From contig DASZAN010000116.1 in assembly GCA_035945115.1 (NCBI GenBank), positions 1-64,000 of the forward strand: 64,000 bases of DNA. The letters are read 5' to 3'. Below are positions 18,106 to 25,105 of the stretch, in pieces. Each line of letters begins with the position of its first letter. Positions within the stretch are counted from its first letter, which is position 1. This DNA is from DAHUYF01 sp035945115. GTDB lineage: Bacteria; Pseudomonadota; Alphaproteobacteria; ATCC43930; CGMCC-115725. The notes below the pieces were generated by a model that saw only the letters and a program-made list of their open reading frames with translations, had not been told where the DNA came from and made no database searches. The position numbers and the translations under genes are program-made.

Positions 18106-19302
18106 ATGACGGCAAGAACATCGAGACGAGCCTCGCTCATCGCGGCGCTGACGCTGATCGTGTCGAGCACCGGCGTTGCGGCGGAGACTGTGGTCAAGGT
18201 CGGCGTCATCAACAGCTATTCGGGATTCCTGGCGCAGCCGGGCGACGAGCTTGAAAAGGGCTTGGCGCTTTATCTGAAGGAGCACGGGAAGGAATTGCCG
18301 GCGGGCGTCAGCATCGAGCTCATCCGCCGCGATGATGCGGCGCAGCCCGATGTCGGCAAGCGCGTGGCACAGGAGCTCATCGCGCGCGAGCATGTCCAGT
18401 TCCTCACCGGCGTCATCTCTTCGCCGGTCGCCGCGGCGATCGCCCCCTTGACGGTGGAGGCGAAAGTGCCGTTCGTATTGGCGAATGCCTCGGGTGTGAG
18501 CCTGACGCGGCTTTCGGCTTATATCGCGCGCGTCTCCTTCACGCAGTGGCACACCTCGTTTCCGCTCGGCAAATGGACGGCGGAGCAAGGGTGGAAGAAA
18601 GGCTACACCGCCGTCAGCGATTACATCCCCGGCCACGACGCCGAAGCCGCTTTCACCAAATCCTTCACCGCAGCGGGCGGCACGATCGCCGGCGCCGTGC
18701 GCTTTCCGCCGACCAATCCCGACTTCGCGCCCTTCGTCCAGCGCATCAAGGATGCGAAGCCTGACGTCGCCTTCATCTGGGTCCCCGCCGGGACGCAAGC
18801 GACGGCGATGCTGAAGGCGATCAAGGATTTGGGGCTGCGCGAGGCCGGCATTCACATCGTCTCGACGCAAGACCTCGTGCCCGATGAAGAGCTGCCGAAC
18901 ATGGGCGACACGGCGCTGGGCGTGATCACCGCCGGGAACTACTCATCGGCGGCGAAGCGTCCGGCGAACGAGACTTTTCTTGCCGCATGGACGCGCGAAT
19001 ACGGCACCAAGGCCATTCCCGACTACATCTCGATCGGCGGCTGGGACGCGATGGCGGCGATCGTCGATGTGGTGAAGGAGACGAAGGGCAAGGCCAGCGC
19101 CGAGGAAGCGATGGCGATTTTAAAGAATTGGAAGAACCCCGAAAGCCCGCGCGGCCCGATCATGATCGATGCCGCCACCCGCGACATCATCCAGGACATT
19201 TACATCCGCCGCACCGAGACCGTCGGCGGCAAGCTCGCCAATGTGGAATTCGACACAATCCGCCAAGTGAAGGACCCCTGGAAAGAGCTCAATCCGCAAT
19301 GA
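18106..19302 (+). CDS. ABC transporter substrate-binding protein, branched-chain amino-acid (LivK) type
   Basis: A 398-aa periplasmic binding protein of the Peripla_BP_6 class. A signal peptide ends near GVAAET (residue 26). The mature part has VVKVGVINSYSGFLAQPGDE, the ligand-site stretch HVQFLTGVISSPVAAAIAPL, and WKKGYTAVSDYIPGHDAEAAF before the hinge. Start ATG 18106 has aaggggag 7 nt upstream. This class binds amino acids, amides or aromatic acids; the ligand cannot be read here. No permease or ATPase gene is next to it, so it is an orphan or works with a distant transporter such as the one at 56.6-61.7 kb. Confidence 0.88.
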   Translation: MTARTSRRASLIAALTLIVSSTGVAAETVVKVGVINSYSGFLAQPGDELEKGLALYLKEHGKELPAGVSIELIRRDDAAQPDVGKRVAQELIAREHVQFLTGVISSPVAAAIAPLTVEAKVPFVLANASGVSLTRLSAYIARVSFTQWHTSFPLGKWTAEQGWKKGYTAVSDYIPGHDAEAAFTKSFTAAGGTIAGAVRFPPTNPDFAPFVQRIKDAKPDVAFIWVPAGTQATAMLKAIKDLGLREAGIHIVSTQDLVPDEELPNMGDTALGVITAGNYSSAAKRPANETFLAAWTREYGTKAIPDYISIGGWDAMAAIVDVVKETKGKASAEEAMAILKNWKNPESPRGPIMIDAATRDIIQDIYIRRTETVGGKLANVEFDTIRQVKDPWKELNPQ

Positions 19303-19305
19303 GCC

Positions 19306-19761
19306 TCAGGGCATGATGCGCCAGACCATGGCGTTGCTGTCGCCACAGGGCGCGGTCGACGCGAGCGCGACGACGACGCTGCCCTCGATGCGGCGCGCGA
19401 TGTTATGCGCCTCCTCGCAGGTGTTGCGGTCGATATCGGGCAGCGTGACCGCCACGAGCACCGGAAACTTCGTCGCATCGATGCGGACATCGCGGCCGGC
19501 GAAGTGGCGCGCGACGGCGGCGACGACCTGATCGCGCGAGCGGTTCCAGGGCAGCGCCGCCGTCTCGGCACCGGCTGCCTCGAGCTGGCCGCGGATCAGC
19601 TGCCCCGGCGTTTGCAGCGCGAGCGACACCTGGTAACCCCCCGCCATCATCAGGCCGGCAAGGGCGAAGGCACGCACGCCGAGCGGCACGCGGTGAAGCC
19701 AAGCGGCAGCACCTTCGATCAGATTGAAGCGGATCGGCGCATCGAGCGAGGCGATCGACAT
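19306..19761 (-). CDS. Hypothetical membrane-anchored protein
   Basis: A 151-aa protein with no family I recognise. A ribosome site ggaggatc 5 nt before ATG 19761 sets the start. The N-terminus is cytoplasmic (MSIASLDAPIRFNLIEGAAA), then one membrane segment (VRAFALAGLMMAGGYQVSLAL). The outer domain has two cysteines (NTCEEAHNIARRIEG and ASTAPCGDSNAMVW) that could form a disulfide. It is convergent with the orphan substrate-binding protein gene, with 3 nt between stops, and is preceded by an AT-rich stretch around 19800-19860. Codon use looks like that of its neighbours. Confidence 0.65.
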   Translation of the reverse strand: MSIASLDAPIRFNLIEGAAAWLHRVPLGVRAFALAGLMMAGGYQVSLALQTPGQLIRGQLEAAGAETAALPWNRSRDQVVAAVARHFAGRDVRIDATKFPVLVAVTLPDIDRNTCEEAHNIARRIEGSVVVALASTAPCGDSNAMVWRIMP

Positions 19762-19867
19762 CGGAAAGATCCTCCACGCAGTGGGCGTCACGCGGAGGAC
19801 TCTAGCCGAGTTCGATTTAATCAAATGATAATCTTGTCGTGCCTTTTAGATTCATTTGACGAAAACT

Positions 19868-20866
19868 TCAGCGAATTGCCGCGAATACTTTTTTGAGGAA
19901 ATCCGCCACGGCGACGGGCGCTTTCTCGCGGCCTTCCATGTCGCCGCCGACATAGACCCCGCGCGTCACGCATTGCTTGAGCTCGGCGGCAGCCGCCTCT
20001 CCCTCTACCGCGCCGTTTTTCGTCATCGCTGTCACCGCGCCGGTGTCGACATCGACCGCGCCGCGGCAGTCGCGGCCGGTGGTGAAGGCGGGGAAATAGC
20101 GGGGCGAGCTCAGGCCGTCGAAACCGTGGCGCGCCTCGGGATAGACGACGACCGACACCTCAGCGCCTTTGGCGCGGAGCGTTTCGGCATAAGCGACGCA
20201 CGGCGGAGCCGGCGTATAGTCGTCCTTGCCGCCGAGCAGCATCAGGATCGGCGCGCCGTCGAGATGGGCTGAAACATAGGGAACATTGCAGCCGGGATAG
20301 AGCGGCACATGGGCGGCAAAGCGGAGATCGTCGTCGATGATGCCGCGGCGGATCGGCTCAAGCGCGGTATAGAGGGCGGCGATACCGCCTCGCGAGAAAC
20401 CCATCACGGCGATGCGCTTACGATCGATGCGGGGATGACTCGCGAGAAGCCGCAGCGCCACGAGCCCGTCCGCCATGTCGCTGGCCATCGACAGCTGACT
20501 CTGGTCCGTCACCGTGTCTTTGATGCCGCGGCCGGTGAAGCTGTCGACGATGAAGGCGGCATAGCCCAAATCGTTCATCCGCTGCGCCCACGTTGGCTCG
20601 CGCCCACTGATGCCGCCGCTGCCGTGGAGGATGATCATGGCCGGCACGAGGCCGGCACCGCTCTGCGGCAACGTCAGCACGCCGGAGATCGTCGCGTGCG
20701 CCATGACACTGCGCGTCACCAGATCGCGCGTGGTCTTGGGCGTCGGCGACTCGAACGTGATCTTGCCGCTGCGCCCATCCGCTAGGCTGGTCACGGCCTG
20801 CGCATGCGCGGGAATGCCTGCGGCGATGAGCGCCAGCGATGTGGCGCCCGTCAGCAGAGAACGCAT
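19868..20866 (-). CDS. Secreted dienelactone hydrolase-family alpha/beta hydrolase
   Basis: A 332-aa alpha/beta hydrolase with a signal peptide (LLTGATSLALIAAGIPAHAQA), so probably periplasmic. The oxyanion segment is ILHGSGGISGREP, the nucleophile Ser lies in the elbow VMGFSRGGIAALY, the acid is likely Asp in LLGGKDDYTPAPP, and the base is His in YPEARHGFDGL. This order matches dienelactone-hydrolase-like enzymes, although DLH itself uses Cys. Extra cysteines (YPGCNVPY, GRDCRGAVD, LKQCVTRG) fit a periplasmic, disulfide-bonded enzyme. The substrate is unknown. Confidence 0.85.
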   Translation of the reverse strand: MRSLLTGATSLALIAAGIPAHAQAVTSLADGRSGKITFESPTPKTTRDLVTRSVMAHATISGVLTLPQSGAGLVPAMIILHGSGGISGREPTWAQRMNDLGYAAFIVDSFTGRGIKDTVTDQSQLSMASDMADGLVALRLLASHPRIDRKRIAVMGFSRGGIAALYTALEPIRRGIIDDDLRFAAHVPLYPGCNVPYVSAHLDGAPILMLLGGKDDYTPAPPCVAYAETLRAKGAEVSVVVYPEARHGFDGLSSPRYFPAFTTGRDCRGAVDVDTGAVTAMTKNGAVEGEAAAAELKQCVTRGVYVGGDMEGREKAPVAVADFLKKVFAAIR

Positions 20867-21016
20867 TGAGCCATCCTCCGGAACGAAAATTCCGCAAACC
20901 CATCATAGCGGCGTGCGCGATCGCGCAAAGCGACAGCTCGGCCGGCCCGGTCCGCACCTCCGGCGGGTAACCTCGACTCGGCCCGACTCGGCTGCCGCCC
21001 AAGAAAACGCGGGTGG

Positions 21017-21032
21017 TTAACGGTTTCTTAAC
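21017..21032. promoter_or_regulatory. CtrA-type binding site (TTAA-N7-TTAAC)
   Basis: The sequence TTAA (21017-21020), seven bases (cggtttc), then TTAAC (21028-21032) is the full consensus of the alphaproteobacterial cell-cycle regulator CtrA. It is also embedded in a GGTTAA/TTAACC inverted repeat. It lies 50 nt before the small gene at 21082, which is coupled to a ParA-like ATPase, and is on the promoter side of that pair. I saw no other full match in the window. Confidence 0.6.
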
Positions 21033-21081
21033 CTTGGGGGCCAAATCTGGGCACGAGCTTACTATTACTGGTGGGTGTCCC

Positions 21082-21438
21082 ATGGAAATCACGCGAGAGG
21101 TAGTCACGGTTTTCGCCAATCCGGCGGCGAATCAGGTTCACATCGTTCTTTCGGGTTACCGCCTCGTTCTCACCACCGAGGAAGCACAAACCCTCGGCCG
21201 GGCGCTCAATCGGCTCGACCGGCCGAATGCCGAGGCGGCGGAAGCGACCGGCGAGGCCTCGTTGGCCACTGCGCTTGCCACCATCACCGATCACCCCGCC
21301 GCCAACACGTCGGTCCCGCGCCATCTCGTGCGGCCGAGCACGGCCGAAGCCGAAGCGGTGCAGCAGCGAGCGCGCGCCCTCATTCAAGGGAGCATCCGCG
21401 AGAAGGGGCTCTCGTTACGCGAGGAACACAGCACATGA
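21082..21438 (+). CDS. Hypothetical protein coupled to ParA-like ATPase
   Basis: A 118-aa acidic, probably cytoplasmic protein not assigned to a family. The first 50 residues (EITREVVTVFANPAANQVHI, VLSGYRLVLTTEEAQTLGRA) look like a compact beta-rich domain ending in a helix. The remainder is alanine-rich, and the C-terminus is charged and helical (AEAEAVQQRARALIQGSIRE). Its stop overlaps the ParA start by ATGA, so the two are probably made together. ParA systems are often encoded with a small partner that binds DNA or stimulates the ATPase; that role here is inferred from position only. Confidence 0.7.
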   Translation: MEITREVVTVFANPAANQVHIVLSGYRLVLTTEEAQTLGRALNRLDRPNAEAAEATGEASLATALATITDHPAANTSVPRHLVRPSTAEAEAVQQRARALIQGSIREKGLSLREEHST

Positions 21439-22082
21439 CCGCGACCATCATCACCATCGCGCAGCGCAAGGGCGGCGCCGGCAAGACGACGCTCGCCGCC
21501 CATCTCGGCGTGGCACTTGCCACCGCCGGGCGCGTCGTCGGCCTCATCGACACCGACCCGCAAGCGAGCCTCGCGATCTGGCACGAACGGCGCGAGCAGC
21601 GGCTCGGACACGGCGAGACCGGCCTCGACTTCGCTGCGGTGACCGGCTGGCGCGCCGCTGTCGAGATCGCGAGCCATGCGCGAGATTGCGAGATCGTGCT
21701 GATCGACAGCGCCGCGAGCACCGACATGGACACGCGGAGCGCCATCCGCTGTGCCGGCCTCGTCCTCGTTCCCGTGCAACCCTCGCCGGTCGATCTCTGG
21801 GCGACGTTGCCGACGCTCGACATTGCCGAGCAAGAAGGCGTGCCTGCCCTTCTCGTCCTCAACCGCGTGCCGGCGCGGGCGCGGCTCAACGCCGCGATGC
21901 GCGAACGGTTGGCGGAGTACGATGTCGGCTTGGCGACGACCGGCATCGGCAACCGCGTCGCGCTCGCCGCCGCCTTCGCCGAGGGCAAGGGCGTCGTCGA
22001 GAGCGCGGAGGCCGCGCTCGCCGCGGCCGAGATCGCCGCGCTCGCCGATGAAGTCTTGCAGCTCCTGCCGGCCGCCGCCTAA
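21435..22082 (+). CDS. ParA-family P-loop ATPase
   Basis: A 215-aa ParA/MinD-type ATPase. The deviant Walker A is QRKGGAGKTTLAAHLGVALA, with the signature lysine in KGG. Walker A' is DTDPQASLAIWHERR, and the B-region is IVLIDSAASTDMDTRSAIR. It is at the small end of the family, without the N-terminal HTH of plasmid-partition ParA. Such short ParAs position cargo such as plasmids, chemotaxis arrays or division regulators along the nucleoid. No parB follows; the only partner is the 118-aa protein upstream. A CtrA-type site in front of the pair suggests cell-cycle control. The 3' end overlaps convergent uppP by 4 nt. Confidence 0.88.
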   Translation: MTATIITIAQRKGGAGKTTLAAHLGVALATAGRVVGLIDTDPQASLAIWHERREQRLGHGETGLDFAAVTGWRAAVEIASHARDCEIVLIDSAASTDMDTRSAIRCAGLVLVPVQPSPVDLWATLPTLDIAEQEGVPALLVLNRVPARARLNAAMRERLAEYDVGLATTGIGNRVALAAAFAEGKGVVESAEAALAAAEIAALADEVLQLLPAAA

Positions 22083-22915
22083 AGGACGAAGACGAGCAGC
22101 GCAAGCGAGATGAGACCCGCCGCCCAGCAGTAATAGGCGAAGGGGTCGAGCGCCTCGAAATCGTGGCGCCGGAAGTAGCGCATAAGGAAGGCCGTGCTGG
22201 CGTAGGCCGTGACGCCGGCGACGATACCTGCGACCCACACCAGCGGACCAAACGCCGCCGCTTCCGCTTTGAAAAGACGCGGCACTTCATGGACGCCGGC
22301 CGCGAAAATGATCGGCGCGGCGATCAGGAACGAGAAGTGGGCGGCCTCGCGATGATGAAAGCCGCTCAACAGACCCCCCACCATGGTCGCGCCCGAGCGC
22401 GAGATTCCCGGCAAGAGCGCCGTGCTCTGCCAAATGCCGATGATCAGCGCCTCCCGCCATGTCATCTCGCCGAGCCCGCGCGCGCCGGCTTGACGCCTCA
22501 GCCGCTCGCCGACGAAGAGCACGCCGCCATTCGCCAGGAGAAACACCGCCGCCGCAATAGGCGAGCCGAAGAGGCCGCGAATGAAATTCTCGAACGCCAC
22601 CGCCAACACCACTGCGGGCAATGTCGCAAGCACGATGAGCCAGAGCAGACGCCATTGTGCCTTCCGCTCCGCGACGGTGCCGACGCCGAAGAAGGCGGTG
22701 ACGAGGACGAGCCAATCGCGCCAGAAATAAGCGAGGAGCGCGATCGCCGTGCCGAGATGAAGGACGACCAGGAACGGCAAGAAGCTGGGGCTGTGCTGAT
22801 CGATGTTCCAGCCGAAAAGCTTTGGCAGGACGACGGCATGGCCGAGACTGCTCACCGGGAAAAGCTCGGTCACGCCCTGAAGGATCGCCATGACGAGCGC
22901 TTGCAGCGTGTTCAT
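22079..22915 (-). CDS. uppP: Undecaprenyl-diphosphatase UppP (BacA)
   Basis: An integral membrane phosphatase that recycles undecaprenyl pyrophosphate to the carrier lipid for peptidoglycan and other surface polymers; it also confers bacitracin tolerance. The 278-aa protein has the two family motifs: GVTELFPVSSLGHAVVLPK near residue 15 and LLPGISRSGATMVGGLLSG near 165. The first motif reads VSSLGH instead of the more common ISSS.H form, placing it in a less usual subgroup. ATG 22915 overlaps the prmA stop (ATGA), so it is probably translated after prmA. Confidence 0.92.
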   Translation of the reverse strand: MNTLQALVMAILQGVTELFPVSSLGHAVVLPKLFGWNIDQHSPSFLPFLVVLHLGTAIALLAYFWRDWLVLVTAFFGVGTVAERKAQWRLLWLIVLATLPAVVLAVAFENFIRGLFGSPIAAAVFLLANGGVLFVGERLRRQAGARGLGEMTWREALIIGIWQSTALLPGISRSGATMVGGLLSGFHHREAAHFSFLIAAPIIFAAGVHEVPRLFKAEAAAFGPLVWVAGIVAGVTAYASTAFLMRYFRRHDFEALDPFAYYCWAAGLISLALLVFVL

Positions 22916-23814
22916 TCCACCTCCAACCCTTTGGCCATCATCAGCGTACACCAGCCGTCGTGCGCGATCCGCCGCCGCAGCACGAGGCGCTGCGCGCGAT
23001 GGGTGGCCAGCACCGCCCGCTCCTGCCGCGCGAGCAGGCCCGATAGCACGGCGATCCCGCCGGGCGCCAGCGCGCGCGCGAGACGCGGTGCCATGCGCAT
23101 CAGCGGCCGCGCGAGAATATTGGCGAAGACGAGATCGAAGCGGCGGCCGATGATGCCGCGCGCGAGGTAACCGTCCGAGCGCCGCGCGATCACGAGCGGG
23201 CCGACGCCATTTCGCGCGACATTGACGCCGGCGACCCGCACCGCCTCATGATCGATGTCGCGCGCCTCGACCGGGCGGCGCCAAGTCTTCGCCGCAGCGA
23301 TGGCGAGGATACCGGTGCCGGTTCCCATGTCGAGGACGTGACGCCGACGCCGGCGCCGGGCGAGCGCGTCGAGCGCCAGGAGACAGCCGCGCGTCGTCGC
23401 ATGCTCGCCCGTGCCGAAGGCCGTCGCCGCATCCATGCGAAGGCCGATGCGTCCCGCCGGCACGCCGCCGCGATGATGCGAGCCATGAATGAAATAGTGG
23501 CCGACGCGCATCGGCGGGAAGCTCGCAGCGCTCGCGGCGAGCCAGTCGCGCGGCGGCACGCGCTCGCATGCGAGCGCCGGCACCGCGTCGGCGCGCCCGG
23601 TCCAGGCGACCGCCAGCATCGCCTCCAGCAACGCCAGCGGCGGCACGGTGGTGGTGAAGCCTTCGACGCGCCAGCCGTCCGACGCCAGTTCGAACGCACT
23701 CACCGTGCCGCAGGCATCGCCGAGCACCGCCGTCAACCGCTGGGCCGCCTCGGCGTCCGCGGCGATCGCCGCCACGCGCCAGGTGTCGCCACCCCTCTGA
23801 TGCCGCGCACCCAC
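22912..23814 (-). CDS. prmA: Ribosomal protein L11 methyltransferase PrmA
   Basis: A SAM-dependent methyltransferase expected to trimethylate ribosomal protein L11. The SAM site is HVLDMGTGTGILAIAAAK, the upstream MDAATAFGTGEHATTRGCLL is a PrmA hallmark, and the catalytic-loop motif is LVFANILARPL. The N-terminal ~100 residues correspond to the L11-recognition domain. The start is chosen at GTG 23814, giving 300 aa: the open frame continues to GTG 23847, but that part runs into repeat family B. Its stop is overlapped by the uppP start. Confidence 0.9.
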   Translation of the reverse strand: MGARHQRGGDTWRVAAIAADAEAAQRLTAVLGDACGTVSAFELASDGWRVEGFTTTVPPLALLEAMLAVAWTGRADAVPALACERVPPRDWLAASAASFPPMRVGHYFIHGSHHRGGVPAGRIGLRMDAATAFGTGEHATTRGCLLALDALARRRRRRHVLDMGTGTGILAIAAAKTWRRPVEARDIDHEAVRVAGVNVARNGVGPLVIARRSDGYLARGIIGRRFDLVFANILARPLMRMAPRLARALAPGGIAVLSGLLARQERAVLATHRAQRLVLRRRIAHDGWCTLMMAKGLEVE

Positions 23815-23836
23815 GCTCGATCTGCAATTAAGTTTT

Positions 23837-23968
23837 CCCCTCTCCACCCGCTCTTGCGGGAGGAGAGGGTAGGGTGAGGGGGGTGGCGCAACCGGCTCGC
23901 TGGCTGAGTTCGTTCACGCGGAATTACCCCCTCACGCTATCCTCTTCCCCACTTCGTGGGGGCGAGGG
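23837..23968. repeat. Dispersed palindromic repeat, family B copy 2
   Basis: The left hairpin is cctctcc...gcgggaggagaggg (about 23838-23869), followed by agggtgaggg. The right part is accccctcac (23925-23935) and cctcttccccacttcgtgggggcgaggg, cut here to its arms cctcttcccc and gggggcgagg (23941-23967). Overall it is an imperfect palindrome of about 130 nt. It fills most of the gap between prmA and the DUF2817 gene, both on the minus strand, so it lies at the upstream end of the prmA-uppP pair. Confidence 0.8.
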
Positions 23969-24018
23969 CGAAATGATTAAGCGACAATTGAGCACTGCCG
24001 GGTAACTCTAAACACTAA

Positions 24019-25104
24019 CTACCCCGCCAATCCCCGAAGCGCGCGGCGTTGCGCCTCAATTGCCTGCTCGAAGATCATGTCCTTCCAATCGTCGGCGTCG
24101 CCATAGAAGGTGGCGCGAATCATCGCCTTGATGTCGCGGCCTTGCGCGCTATCGAGGCGGCCGCGCGTATGCAGCCAATTGTCGGCGCGCACCGCGTCGA
24201 TCGTCTCGTCGAGCGGCCGGACACCATATTCGAGCGCCATCGTCGTCACCTCGGCGTGCGGCAGCGCATCCTCGAGGCCCTGGAGAAGATCGCCGGAGAT
24301 CTCCGACGAGCGCGAGGTGCCGAGCGATGTGGAGGTGATGTTGTCGCCATACCATTGCTGCGCGCGGCCGAAGCCGGCGCTTGCCGGGGCGTGCGTGACG
24401 ATGCGCTCGCCATGGCCGTAGGGACCAAGGCCGGTGTGATAATCGATGACGGCCACGCGCTCGACATGGGCGAGGTGGCGCTTGGCAACCGCGAGAATCA
24501 TACGGTGTGACCACACCGGCGCCTCGCCGCCGTAGAAGACGCCATCGGCATGGCTGTACTGGCCGCTGGTGATGGCGCGCTGCAGCGCCGCCGCGCCATG
24601 GCTTGCGCCGAACGCATCGAGCCGCGCCTTCGCTGCGGCCAGCCCGGCGGGCGTCCACTCGGCCGGACAAATGGCGTCGGCGAGCAGAGCGTACCCCTCG
24701 TTTCGCGGCAGCGGCGACCTGAAAGTGATGAAGTTGCGGTTGAGATCGACATTGTCCTCGGTGACGCGTCGCACCCAAGCGAAACCGTAGGGATTGATCG
24801 CGTGGACCGCGAGCAGCGCCGTGCCGTGCGACAGCTCGCTCGCCGCGCCGCTCAGGAACGTGCCGGTCTGCACGCCCGAGCCGCAGAAGCCTTCGGCTCC
24901 GTGCGTCGCGGACACCGTCACCAGCACGCGCTTGGCGTCGGCGGGACCGAGCCAGGCGAGATCGGTGGCGAGCGCCTCGCCCGCCGGCCCCTTGGCGCGC
25001 TCATTGCTTTCGGCGAAAACGCGCGCCCCCGCCGTCGTCGCCGCATCGCGAAATTTCTGCCGCGCTTCGGCGTAGCTCGCGGAGAAATACTGGCTTGGTC
25101 CCAT
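24019..25104 (-). CDS. DUF2817 / M14-like zinc peptidase
   Basis: A 361-aa protein of the DUF2817 family, related to M14 zinc carboxypeptidases. The expected zinc ligands are His and Glu in SATHGAEGFCGSG and His in VAVIDYHTGLGPYG; a candidate catalytic Glu lies in TTMALEYGVRP. The stretch NVDLNRNFITF is also typical. No signal peptide is seen (MGPSQYFSASYAEARQKFRD), so it is probably cytoplasmic. Start ATG 25104 is 1 nt past the uvrD stop, which makes the two an operon. The substrate is not known; a small acyl-peptide or modified amino acid is possible. Confidence 0.85.
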   Translation of the reverse strand: MGPSQYFSASYAEARQKFRDAATTAGARVFAESNERAKGPAGEALATDLAWLGPADAKRVLVTVSATHGAEGFCGSGVQTGTFLSGAASELSHGTALLAVHAINPYGFAWVRRVTEDNVDLNRNFITFRSPLPRNEGYALLADAICPAEWTPAGLAAAKARLDAFGASHGAAALQRAITSGQYSHADGVFYGGEAPVWSHRMILAVAKRHLAHVERVAVIDYHTGLGPYGHGERIVTHAPASAGFGRAQQWYGDNITSTSLGTSRSSEISGDLLQGLEDALPHAEVTTMALEYGVRPLDETIDAVRADNWLHTRGRLDSAQGRDIKAMIRATFYGDADDWKDMIFEQAIEAQRRALRGLAG

Positions 25105-25105
25105 G

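Noticed and set aside
23815..23847. Longer PrmA start at GTG 23847
   Set aside because: The added residues come from the edge of repeat family B and do not resemble PrmA N-termini.
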